From Magicicada septendecula (Eukaryota > Arthropoda > Insecta > Hemiptera > Cicadidae), in the NCBI GenBank assembly GCA_034769895.1, contig CM068370.1, positions 41,645,344 through 41,709,343 on the forward strand: a stretch of 64,000 nt of DNA, given 5' to 3'. The position numbers and the translations under genes are program-made. Below the pieces are notes generated by a model. It worked only from the letters and a program-made list of their open reading frames with translations, was not told where the DNA came from and ran no database searches. Positions 45,216-55,451 of the stretch are shown here, piece after piece. Each line of letters begins with the position of its first letter. Position 1 is the stretch's first letter.

Positions 45216-47030
45216 ACCGAGTATGAAACTTGTAACATAACTTTACAAGTTATTAATTAATCACATATTATGTACAATCATAAATAATAGAAATGAATTA
45301 TGAATAGTAATAGTAAGTAAGAAATTGTCATGTATGTAAAAAGGAGAATAGGAATGAATAGGGTGAGGCCCAATGCGTGACAGTCTGGCGCCGGCCAAAA
45401 TAAAAATATAATGTACGTCTGTACCTTGCATTCATAAAAACATAAAATGCTTTGTATGATCAAAACAGCAAAAAACGCGTAAGTCCCGTTAGAAAGGCGA
45501 GGCAGCGACCTCCAAAAGACAATAGGCTACACCCCGACATAAAGTGTGAAAGTTAGAAAGTAGTGTCGTTTTTAACAAGTTAAATGGCCACGCGGTAATG
45601 AAACACGCCCGTAGCCACACAACCAATAAAAGAAAGCGTCAGTAAAGAGCGCGAAAGAATAGCGATGTATGACTGGGTATATTCAAACATACCGGGGAAA
45701 ATTTCAAAATAGAACCAATGGGAAAGGAATCAGCTATGATGGAAGAGAGGGTATCTTCAAGCAAACTATAAAAAGAGAAGAATGTTAAAAAATCGAGAAG
45801 TCTAAGGAAGTCTACACGAGGAACCTATGTCACTCAGTAGAATAACTTAATCAATGTAATTATAACGGCAACGTTACTCCAAACGTGTAAATAATGTCTA
45901 GATTGTTATGATAAAGAGTAGTAAGGGAATAAGTAATATCGTGAAATGAAGAATATATAGATTAGTGCGCGGAAGTACGAGACAAGAAAGTATTATTTGT
46001 TATGTGCGCGTAAGTACGAAGCAAGAAGTATATTTATACATATGTGCGCGACGATAGTTATAAACGCGAACGTGTGGTGCAAAGGGCAAAGCAAAGTAAT
46101 AAATAAAATAAATCAGATCTGCCTATTAGTGTAGTGAAGTGTAGTGAGTAATGTGGAGACACCAGTCATCTGAGAGGAATCCTGCAAAACAAATAACAGA
46201 ATACCATAATAACAATTCATAAATCAATTAATTTCAAAACGTAGTAATTAATGTCTACCGATCTTAAACTCATCTCATTCTAAAAGATCCCATATTTCGT
46301 TCAGATCCTAAGCAAAGTAATTTATGTGTTATGGCATGTCAAGAAGGATACTAAGTAGATACGTAGATCTAGTTAAGTCTGTATAATGAAACGTAATAAA
46401 TAAAATAAGATATAGTAACAATTGGAATCAAGTAAGAGGCTAATTAACTTACAAATGTTAGTATATTAATAAATTCATATTGGTTGATGAAATATTATGA
46501 TGTGCATTAAACATGATATCGATTAAATATTTATGTTGTATGAGTAACTGTAATATTGCAAACCAGTAATTCAAGTTATCTTATGAGTAATTGTAATCCT
46601 GAAGATTAGTAATTCAATTAAATTTTGTTTTAGTAAGTAATTGTAAGTTTGATGCTCAATAAGTCAATTGATATAATATAAAGAAAGTGTAATGTGGAGA
46701 ATTAGAAATTTAGTTTACATGTCTGTAATATGAATGATTCAATATAGAATATTATTAGAAAATGAACGAGAAAGAATCATTATTTGATAAACCCTGAGGT
46801 ACTCTGCTCTGGCGCCCAACAGTAATTATTGATTTTACATGATAACGAGCAGATATACTTAGTTATCAGACACAGTAACATTCGTAGAATTAAGAATCTT
46901 TATATTTAGCGCGAAACGTGAAATTAAAACTCTTTATATTTGACACCCTGAAAAAGGGATAATCCCAAAAATTATTATAAACTCGCGATTGTAGAAATGA
47001 AGCCTTCTAGATTAGGCCAGAATACGAAGT
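45216..47030. other. no gene recognised; possible LTR-element trace at 46812
   Basis: tctggcgcccaacagtaatt near 46812 resembles a gypsy-type primer-binding site. A tataaaaag lies near 45769. No LTR pair or coding remnant was found, so a fossil LTR element is only a guess. Confidence 0.3.
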
Positions 47031-47514
47031 GGCAAAGTACAAGCGTCTTGAAGCTGTTTAGTCGGCTAGGCAACAAGTCCGTCGGAGCTTTCTGAGTGGT
47101 CGGTCCGCTTACACAGACCAGAGATTGTATTCCTTCTCAAGGTCTCTCTGGACAACGTCCGTACGTATGATGACCACGGATTGTGCAGGACGAAGGGCAT
47201 GCTCGTCCCAAGCTTCTTATACAGCTTCCGCCGCGGATACCACGACGCACTGGGTTTCTACATGTGGCCTGCTACCGGTCTAAGATTTCAGTTAGACAGG
47301 TCTAAATGAGCGTGAGGGTTCGCCGAGGCCGGGTCCAAGATTCACTTGGTACAGACGTGCTGCGACCGAGAGCACTAATTAGGGGATTGCCCTCAAAGCG
47401 GGTACACAGCAGCGGTAGAAATTTCTAGAAAGTGTCCGTATAGTGGCATTCAGAGAACGGACATGAAGGGATTCTCGGTTGGTCTGGGTTGAAGTCAAAT
47501 AATAGGCTTTACAT

Positions 47515-48016
47515 ATCAAGCGCGGTCCTCGGTCAAGGGGAGACTAAAGCTTACGCTTATTGGTTTTAGCCAAACAGCGCCGTACAGGGATTGCGGGTCA
47601 TACATACGTGGTGAAGATGAGTTTCCGTAGACAGGGGGGTATAGTAAGAGCAAAGTAGGGGCCGGAGTTTGTAAAGACGATTGGCAGTGTTGCGGGTTAC
47701 TTGCTCGGGATGTATCGACGATCCAGGCGAAGACTGAGGTATTTGACACCGGGAGACCAGGGCAGGGGAGCATCGCCTGCGGAGCTACGGGAGCCAGATA
47801 GCGGCCGTTTCAGCGCGACGATCGACGGCATAAACCGCCGTGTCGTCGGCAAACATGGCCAACCCGGTTCCGGGCAACCTGGGCACGTCATTGACGTACA
47901 CAGAGAAAAGGAGGGGCCTAAGACGCTTCCCTTGAGGTACACAACCGTACGTCTGAACAACAATTGATTCCATTGCCCCGCGAATTCGACTAAGGCTGGA
48001 TCGGGAATCTGAGAAA

Positions 48017-48018
<2 letters not shown>
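47515..48018 (-). mobile_element. jockey/R1-like LINE fragment
   Basis: The minus strand encodes [58 protein letters not shown] (GVPQG and FADD motifs of jockey-clade reverse transcriptases), then in other frames VKYLSLRLDRRY and RNTANRLYKLRPLL. The 5' end abuts a (CA)n tract. The GC-rich sequence to about 47030 may be further LINE or its 3'UTR. Several frame changes; inactive. Confidence 0.8.

Positions 48019-48054
<36 letters not shown>
48019..48054. repeat. (CA)n microsatellite
   Basis: About 18 CA repeats at the truncated 5' end of the LINE fragment. Confidence 0.95.
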
Positions 48055-48056
<2 letters not shown>

Positions 48057-48113
48057 CTAGGCTGTAGTTTCATAGATCCTTCTTTCCACTTTCCTCAGCG
48101 TACAGTGGCTTAA

Positions 48114-48855
48114 GGGGACACGGAAAGCAAAAAAAAATTTGTTCAAATTTTAGTTTTTACCACTCATTAAAAGCTGAGGTTTTTCTGAACACACTGATGT
48201 GCGAACTTGTTATTTTTAACAAAAATTCCCATCAAAATATGCTTTTGAAAAATATATTACACCTTTTGACAGCTGCCGTCAATTAAAACTTCCATATTCA
48301 AACACGCATAACTTTTGAATCACTCCATCAAATTTCATGAGTCTTTTTTCAAAATTTACTACATTTCATGCGCAAAAGTTGGCAGCACTCAGGTGTTCAA
48401 CTGCATTCAGCTGGTAATTGTAATAAAGTGTCTCCATGGAAACACTCAAAATTCAACTTTCACATGTTTTCTGTTTTTTCTCGATTACCGAAAGTAAGGG
48501 TTTGCAATATATAAGGAACATTTTCTCACCAATCACTGAACCAAACATTGTGTAATTTTCACACAATATTTGCAGTATGTGAGTATATATAGTGAGTTTT
48601 TTTCTGTCATGGTAAATGCAAATTTACATATTACAAAAAATAGTTTTCATAAAAATTTATTAACTTTCAAAAAATTTAATGGAAACATTTTTTTAAATTT
48701 TCTGTGAAATATTTTTTAACAAAAAAACTCAGCTGTTGTGAAAAGGTCTACAGAAACTGCTGTGAAAATTTCAGACAGATTGGTGTAGTAGTTTTTTATA
48801 AAATGTTCCTTATGTTAACATGGTGGAAGATACAAGATAGGGATTCCGTGTCCCC
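48114..48855. mobile_element. TTAA-flanked non-autonomous DNA transposon, 742 bp
   Basis: Starts ggggacacggaa and ends ttccgtgtcccc, 12-bp perfect inverted ends, flanked by TTAA on both sides (48110-48113 and 48856-48859). TTAA target use is typical of piggyBac and Kolobok elements; the end sequence does not settle which. The interior is AT-rich with no transposase. Confidence 0.82.
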
Positions 48856-48859
48856 TTAA

Positions 48860-49366
48860 TAAACTACCGAGGGATAGTGTTTATTCCGACAATTACGCTC
48901 CTATTGTTTACTAACATACTGATGGTTTTACTAAAAAAAAAAAATTTAAAGTAACCGGTCCAAAAATAGAATAGGGCCTTGACATTAGATTTGTTGACCG
49001 ATAAATTTCTCAATAGTTCTATTTTGATCAGCGTGTTGACATGGTTGATATTCTCGACGACCCATCCGCAATAATTCGCTGATATAAACAACACAAGTTT
49101 TGTTTTCATTTTTTACGATTTTATGGTTACAGTGAATGTACAAGATTCCGTCAACGATAAACTCCCCCCCCCCCCCGCTGAAGCTTCTCTCTTTCAGTGT
49201 TTCTGCTTTTACTGCCTTTTCAACAGACAAAAAAAACAGTAGTATTGCTCCATCCTTTTTTTTGTATTACATGGTTTAGTTTACTGGAAGAATTTGTTTC
49301 AAAATCTGGTTCATTATTGAACACTCGTACTCAATAAGTAACAATACACTTCTGAATTGGCATTAA
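48860..49366. other. no gene recognised
   Basis: A C-run at 49164-49177; open frames have no motif. Confidence 0.4.
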
Positions 49367-49378
49367 CATAGGCTAATT

Positions 49379-49639
49379 ACTTTATATAATAATGAAACTT
49401 TCAACTTGTGAACTTACTTGTCTTTTCTTGTCGAACGCGTTTCGGCGTGGTGTTCGCCTTCGTCAGCTTTGAGTCTGACTGTTCGGCTGGTGTTCGCCTT
49501 CGGTCTCAAAGCTGACGAAGGCGAACACCACGCCGAAACGCGTTCGACAAGAAAAGACAAGTAAGTTCACAAGTTGAAAGTTTCATTATTATATAAAATG
49601 TAGTGCTGTGAAAAAAGATGATGAACAATCAAGACAACT
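49379..49639 (+). mobile_element. fold-back retroelement with perfect 93-bp arms
   Basis: Arms 49381-49473 and 49505-49597 are identical over 93 bases, around a 31-bp spacer. A 42-nt tail (49598-49639) is present only on the right. Direct repeats ataggctaatt at 49368-49378 and 49640-49650 look like an 11-bp target duplication. Each arm carries a hammerhead-like core, CUGACGA (49512-49518 in the right arm), stem II GGCG/CGCC, GAAA (49535-49538), palindrome ACGCGU. A stem I could not be drawn, so ribozyme activity is doubtful. Identity of the arms implies a young insertion. Confidence 0.75.
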
Positions 49640-49905
49640 ATAGGCTAATTGTTTAGACGTTAATCCAAGAGGCCACTTTTCACTGAGAAGCATTTTAGTA
49701 ATTGAATGTCCTCCAACCGCGTTACGAACGCTGGGCAGCGGAACTTGCATAAAGAATGATTGAGAGCTGCTGTCGTTACTGAAAGCAGCAAGAAACAAAA
49801 CGTATAGAGGGGTCATCACGACAGTGGCGTATCTAGAATTTGGCTTTGGGAGGTGTCCGGGCCTGGGGTTGGGTCGGCTTCATACAAAAGAAAAAACGAG
49901 TTAAG

Positions 49906-49918
49906 ACTAATTAACATT
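49906..49918. repeat. 13-bp target duplication, left (PLE copy 2)
   Basis: actaattaacatt, repeated exactly at 50492-50504. Confidence 0.88.
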
Positions 49919-50491
49919 CTTGGATTTCGTTGTCCATGACGTGTCCGTTACTTAACTAAATATCACTATAGTATTGACGACTCGGAACACTAAGTTTTTT
50001 CTAAGTAAAAACGTAAAGTTTTATCTTACAGCCTAAACCGGCTTTCACCTATAGAAGGCTTCATCAGAGGCTGTCGTAGGTAGCGCTGTTCGTTTTGTTG
50101 TTGGCGACGGGATAGTTTTTCGAAAGATCGAAGCTGTGTGTGTGTGGTGAGATGTGTTCGAATAATGCGTGCGATTTGAATTGTGTCTGTTCGTTTAGGA
50201 TGTCTTTTTATTTGTTTTTGTGTGTTTGTATATTTCTAATTGTTCTAGAGTGTCTAGTTTTCGGCCTTTTGTGTGTACGTGTAGAATGTTCATGTTATTG
50301 TCGATGTTTTTATATGTGTGGTTTGCTTCAATGAGGTGGTTTGCAAAGATAGATTCTGCAGTGGTGTGGAGTGCTTTTGTGTGTTCAATGTATCTCTGTT
50401 TGAAGCTACGTCCTGTCTGGCCTATGTAGAATTTATTGCAATTTGAGCAATTTAGCTTGTTCCGAGTCTTCAATACTATAGTGATATTTAA
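49919..50491 (-). mobile_element. Penelope-like element, copy 2, 573 bp
   Basis: The minus strand encodes the GIY-YIG endonuclease part (KLNCSNCNKFYIGQTGRSF, KQRYIEHTKALHTTAES, NHLIEANHTYKNIDN, RKLDTLEQLEIYKH), 5'-truncated just before the first Leu-Asn-Cys. Downstream is a well-formed hammerhead (50028-50074). The ends are inverted: 49957-49993 pairs with 50460-50491, and a 38-nt tail (49919-49956) lies beyond the repeat only at the element's 3' side. It is flanked by a perfect 13-bp target duplication, so this truncated, inverted-end form is the form that inserted. Confidence 0.9.
50028..50074 (-). ncRNA. hammerhead ribozyme candidate in PLE copy 2
   Basis: On the minus strand: stem I ACAGCCU/AGGCUGU (7 bp; plus 50068-50074 and 50028-50034), core CUGAUGA (plus 50061-50067), stem II GCCU/AGGU, GAAA (plus 50043-50046), near-palindromic stem III AGCCGGUU and cleavage base U. 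It sits just past the end of the GIY-YIG frame, where PLE hammerheads are known to occur. Confidence 0.75.
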
Positions 50492-50999
50492 CTAATTAAC
50501 ATTATTATCTTTAAAGTGTCTGAAATCAGTTCCATTAAAGTAAACGTTAATAACACAATAAACATACGTGTTATTGAAACGTTGTTTAGAAGATACTTAT
50601 TGACTGAATTGTTTTTCCTATATTTCATATTTCAAACGTATACACTAATGCTGTGTAATAAACCTGTTTGTATATTTAAAAAATAGTTACTATTATATTA
50701 GCGTACACAGCTAAAAATAATAAAACAGCCAAAGAATTAAGAGATTAACAAAATTCGTCAACTTTTTCGAACCTTGGGGGGGGAACCGGTCCTGTTCGTC
50801 CCCCCCCCCCCGTAAATACACCCCTGCATAACGATATATGGGGAAGTACCTAGCAAGTCTTGCCATTCTACTTCACACTTCTTTGAAGAAAAGAATTCAC
50901 AATTATAGATGGTAGAGCGAAAGAATAATCACCATGCGACATAAAATTCAAAAGGGTTATATTAATATAATAAGCTACTTGTGCTCTAGAAGAAGGATG

Positions 51000-52235
51000 G
51001 ACACAAGAATCGGGTGCCTTTTTTAAGCAGCTTCAAGAAGTTTCGAATGATTGCGGTAGCGGTGATTACAAAATTATTGCGGGGGATGTGAATGACAGAA
51101 TGGCAGTACAGAAGTATCCGATATAGTAGGCCCATTTGGATATATTGCTCTTCGTTACTAATAATGGAAAGTTTCTGTGGGACTTTGCAAGTTAAAATCA
51201 TCTTTGAATATTGAATTCATTTTTCCGACAAGAGGATATACATAAATATATATGGATGTTAGAAGATTTATATCGATCAGTGATCATTATTTACTAACTA
51301 ATTTACTAACTAATGAGCAGGTCTTCGATGATGCCACAGTATACAGAGGACTGGATCTAGGATACAATCATTATTTAGTAGAAGCAAAGTTAAAACACGA
51401 ATCAAGGTGGTCAAAAAATTCCCAGGTAGAAAAAAAGGAAAATGCAAAATGCTGGAAAGTACATCTGCTTATCTGCTTCACATACACTAAAGATATTTAC
51501 CAAAGAAGGCTTGCTCAGAATCTGATGGAATACCCATAAAACACCAAAATTGATGAAGATTGGGATGCAACAAAGAAATTGACTGAAAAAGCAGGTAAGG
51601 AATATCTGGGCACTATAATGAAGCCCCATAAGAGAAAAGGTCTCTACATGAGCTGCAGGAAGCTATTTGGAGGAAAAAGGAAGCCTGTCCAATATGACCG
51701 CATACAAAGAAAGATGATGACCTACAGTACCATAAAAGGCTAGCAGCAGAAGCAAAAGATTGGTAAAAAGAGACCCAGAAGGAAAAATATACTGCAAGAA
51801 CAGATGATGATAAACACGGAAGGGCATATAGAGTAATGAGACACCCAAACCACGTGGCATCAGAGAGACCGAGCAGATATTGAGCTAAAATCCAAAGAAG
51901 AATCGATTTTAAAGACAAATGGTCAGACAAAACACTTACAGCTGCTGTGAAGATGGAAATGAGTGATTAATCCTCTGCTGTATAAGTAGACAGGATTTCC
52001 ATGTCTGAACCTGAAGAAGTGTTGCAAAATATAAGAAAAGGAAAACGATGGTGTACAGAAAGAGTTAATCAAATCCTTGCCTTATAAAGAAAATAGAAGG
52101 TTTTCAGAATTATGAAATCAATGCTGGCTGCAGAAAACTATAGCATAAAGCTGGAAAACTGTCACTGTTATACCTGCATTTAAAAAAGTGAATAGGTAAA
52201 TGCACAAACTATAGAGGAATACACCTTCCTAATCT
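51000..52235 (+). mobile_element. LINE endonuclease and linker region
   Basis: The plus strand has EGWTQESGAFFKQLQEVSND, YKIIAGDVNDRMAV, NNGKFLWDFAS (the GDxNxR and DF motifs of an AP-type LINE endonuclease), then SDHYL, VYRGLDLGYNHYLVEAKLKH, a long linker and TVIPAFKKVNR followed by YRGIH, which leads into the reverse transcriptase. It continues beyond a nested minus-strand LINE at 52690. Several frame breaks. Confidence 0.72.
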
Positions 52236-52239
52236 CTCT

Positions 52240-52685
52240 CCTAGGTTAGCAGCCCATAGGCTCGTTGGTAGCAGCTCACCATTCTTCACGCTTCTTTGCT
52301 TGTCTTTTCAACTCACAATATGATGTACAGTTCATATCGATGATAAGCTGTTTCGTGTAGTCTAAACGGGGTCGTCCTCTGTGATTCTTCCCTTCAGTTG
52401 TTCCTTCTATTAATCTCTTAACCAACCCATTGTGTCATAGTATATGCCCTATAAACGTAGCTCTTCTGCCTCTTAAATTTCATAGAAAGCTCTTCTCCTC
52501 CTGAGCTCTTCTAAAGACTTCCTCAATTGTTATTTTCTCCCTCCAGCTTATTTTGAATATTCTTCTGTAGCACCAGGTCTCAAATGCTTGGAGTCTTTTC
52601 TTGTCACTTTCTCCAATTGTCCAAGAGTCACTCCCGTATAGGGCAACAACCTTCTTAATGAGCATATAAAATTGTCTCCAGAGGT
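52240..52685 (-). mobile_element. LINE fragment nested in another LINE (RTE-like)
   Basis: The minus strand has VALYGSDSWTIGESDKKRLQ, AFETWCYRRIFKISWREKIT, EEVFRRAQEEK, then in another frame FIGHILGHNGLVKRLIEG, RGRPRLDYTKQLIID and MNCTSYCELKRQAKKREEW. It lies opposite to, and interrupts, the plus-strand LINE on either side. No clear target duplication was seen. Confidence 0.8.
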
Positions 52686-52689
52686 ATAA

Positions 52690-54205
52690 TACAAAGACTC
52701 CAGATGATAGTTGATTGATTCATTCTAGAAAAACAATTGGGTTTTGAGGAAAAGAAAATCCTGTACTTATAACAATATTTATGTTAAAACGAGTCATAGA
52801 AAATGCAGCAAATTTAACAGACAACAGATTCTTTTTCTTTTTATAGATTATGTTAAAGCAGTTGACAAGGTGATAATAGAGAAACTGTGGGATATCATAG
52901 AAATATGTGGTATCCTTCAACGTTTGGTGTATCTCATTATGAGGATAAACACAGGAGAAAGACAGGGCTGCAGCTTGTCACCTACTTTATTCGATTTCTA
53001 CCTTGATGAAGCTGTTAGGCAATGGATGCAACAGCGGAATAATTTTTAATGTTTAAAATGATTTGAGGAAGCATAATTTTGTTAAGAGAATCTTAGCAAA
53101 TGATGAAGAGACTTTACAAAGAGGATTGTTGGAACTTTATTCAATAATAAAGATTTTAATCTGGACATATCTAAAGAAAAAACAACTAAATCTGTGGTTT
53201 TCACTGGAAAATTGCCTGTAAGGTGCAAAATTATATTAGGAAATACAAACATTGAGTAGTAATAAACAGATATTGAATTATATGTATGGAATTATCAAAA
53301 CAACTTTAAAACAAACCAAGAAAAGACACGCAGATAATCTTTCATAAGATTGTGGCTATCCCAGCAGGTTTGTAAGGGAATGAAACGTGGACCATTATGG
53401 TTAGTTACAAAAACAGAATACAGGATTGAATTTCCATAGAAGGATTGTAAGAGTGTCAGAATGAGACCATATTAGAGGTCCACTAATCAGCCAAAATCTG
53501 CAAGTACGTGTTATTCTCAAGAGTATTGATGTATGCAGAAATAGCTGTTAAGCCATGTACAGAGAATGGGTGGTTATATAGGCTTCTGTAATTTATAATT
53601 ATAAACCCAAAGGAAGAAGGGATACTAAGCAACCCATGAAACAATGTTAGGTCTACTAACAATAGGAACCACAACAGGTCTTTGTACCTAAAGCTGGAAG
53701 AAGAAGAAGAAGAAGAAGAAGAAGAAGAAGAAGAAGAAGAAGAAGAAGAAGAAGAAGAAGAAGAAGATTTTGTCATTAATTAACTTGTTAATATTTCATC
53801 TTTTGAGCAAAAAGACAAGGAAGGAGACAAGGCTTAAATTTTATAAAACAATGGTAGTGCCTGTTTTACTATATGGATGAGAAACATGGGTTGCTACAAA
53901 GAAGATTAAAAACTAGAGTCAAACTTCAGAAATGAAGTTTCTCAGAAGAACATAAGGTTGCACAAGACAGGATAGTTTGCACAATGAGGATATTAGAGAA
54001 GAGCTTCAGGTATTCTCCATAAATTATAAAGTCCAGACTTATCCCAGGGAATGGTTACAGCATCTGGACAGAATGGTGGATGGACGACTACCTAATTCCG
54101 TTTTGATATAGGCCCTTTGGTACAAGAGATGTAGGAAGACTGAGAGCATGATGGAGAGATACTCTGTGAAGACGGAACAGACAAAGTGTGCCTACTCCAT
54201 GAAGT
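52690..54205 (+). mobile_element. LINE reverse transcriptase, continuation of the split copy
   Basis: Plus-strand frames carry LFIDYVKAVDKVIIEKLWDI, MRINTGERQGCSLSPTLFDF, VVFTGKLPVRCKIILGN, later TRLKFYKTMVVPVLLYG (53840-53880) and a degraded C-terminus to about 54150. The order matches a single LINE interrupted by the nested copy and by a (GAA)n expansion at 53697. The catalytic ADD box is heavily eroded near 53095. Dead copy. Confidence 0.7.
53697..53766. repeat. (GAA)n microsatellite, about 23 repeats
   Basis: A pure GAA run within the LINE; the poly-Ser frame on the minus strand is its translation. Confidence 0.96.
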
Positions 54206-54822
54206 GAAGGAGAAGAAGAAGATATTTTATTTTTATTTGGGAAATTTATATATTACAAAGATAACATCAAATATAAAAAAAAATATTTTAATGAAATGGT
54301 CATTATGCTCTTATGAAAACATACACTCATATTACATAAACATTATTTGTTACCTGTATGTAACAGTTTACAAAGTGTACATACAAAAATGGAACAAAAA
54401 TTATTATGTCATTAAGCAAGGTCATTAAAACATTTTATTTGCCTCCAGAAGCAAGACTATAAAATAGGTAATAAGACAGAAGGTAATAAACCTATTTTAT
54501 AGTTCAAGGTCATTACTCTGAAAAATCCCTAATACAAAATTTCTGGAAAAAGAAAGAAACCGTTCTACATCAAGCAATTAGAAATTTGTGCAGCTAGAGA
54601 CATCATCAATATGGAGGATGTAATAGAAGACCAAGACAATAAGAATCCCATTAATTTGGGGTAACAAGAGTAATGCCTGTAACAGACAGAAAATGACAAT
54701 AACACATGTTCAAGTAGCACAAAAACACCTACATAACATTGAATGTAACCTACTCAATCATAAAATATGTACACATAATACAGCTACAAACATGTAAACA
54801 CTAAAGAAAAAATGTATGTTTC
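54206..54822. other. no gene recognised; 13-bp-arm hairpin at 54457-54502
   Basis: ctataaaataggt (54457-54469) and acctattttatag (54490-54502) are a perfect inverted repeat with a 20-base loop. No domain in the interval. Confidence 0.5.
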
Positions 54823-54843
54823 AAAAAAAGCAGTGACATAACA

Positions 54844-55223
54844 ATCAAATATATTGCAACTTACCGTCTGCGGCTTTTTGAAACAACGTCTTCATTATAA
54901 AGTTGACATGTTTCGGGACACTTGTCCCATCCTCATGGTCAGTCACTGTACGATGTACATCGTTTAACCGTCGCGCTCGTTTTAAACATTTAAGTATTGT
55001 GATTTTATTTCATATTGGATTTTAATATTTTAATTATTTGACAACTGTATCAACCTTAAATGATACACGAACATTTTAAGTTCTGAGGATGGGACAAGTG
55101 TCCCGAAACATGTCAACTTTATAATGAAGACGTTGTTTCAAAAAGCCGCAGACAGTAAGTTGCAATATATTTGATTGAACAACACGTGGCTTGGTACTAA
55201 AAAATTTGGGATTTATTCCTTTT
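54844..55223 (+). mobile_element. fold-back retroelement with 94-bp arms and hammerhead
   Basis: Arms 54842-54935 and 55084-55177 match at about 93 of 94 bases around a 148-bp spacer. A tail of about 45 nt follows the right arm only. Imperfect direct repeats (aaaaaaagcagtgacataac at 54823 and aaaaaaaagcacataaca at 55224) may be the target duplication. No protein is encoded. The left arm stops inside the ribozyme core, whereas the right copy keeps a complete hammerhead. Confidence 0.75.
55072..55126 (+). ncRNA. hammerhead ribozyme candidate (type I), complete
   Basis: Stem I AAGUU (55078-55082) pairs with AACUU (55115-55119) and, beyond an internal loop, CAUU (55072-55075) with AAUG (55123-55126). 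The core is CUGAGGA (55083-55089); stem II is GGGAC/GUCCC with loop AAGU; then GAAA (55105-55108), palindromic stem III ACAUGU and cleavage base C55114. All invariant bases are present, with the internal loop and loop II that in natural hammerheads dock to each other. Best ribozyme candidate in the window. Confidence 0.85.
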
Positions 55224-55451
55224 AAAAAAAAGCACATAACAGCCGGGCTCACAGGGCCCCCGTAATGTGGGGAGGCCTGCGTACTAGGGGGGCTTGCACA
55301 AACATTTTCCTTAATTTTTTTAAGAATGGATATAAACAACTGACCTTAACATAAGAACAGATTTCCTAGTATATATTTAACATAAAAAACTAATACATTA
55401 ATTTGTTTACTGTTATTTTACCAGTACTTAATGATATTCTTTGAGAGTATA

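Larger units (their letters stand above)
49822..50826 (-). mobile_element. hAT-like MITE, copy 3, split by a PLE
   Basis: Begins cagtggcgtatctag and ends cgtaaatacacccctg, flanked by catcacga (49814-49821) and cataacga (50827-50834), an 8-bp duplication with one mismatch. Inverted relative to copies 1 and 2. The body is interrupted at 49919-50491 by a Penelope-like copy, with the MITE sequence actaattaacatt duplicated at the break. Confidence 0.85.
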
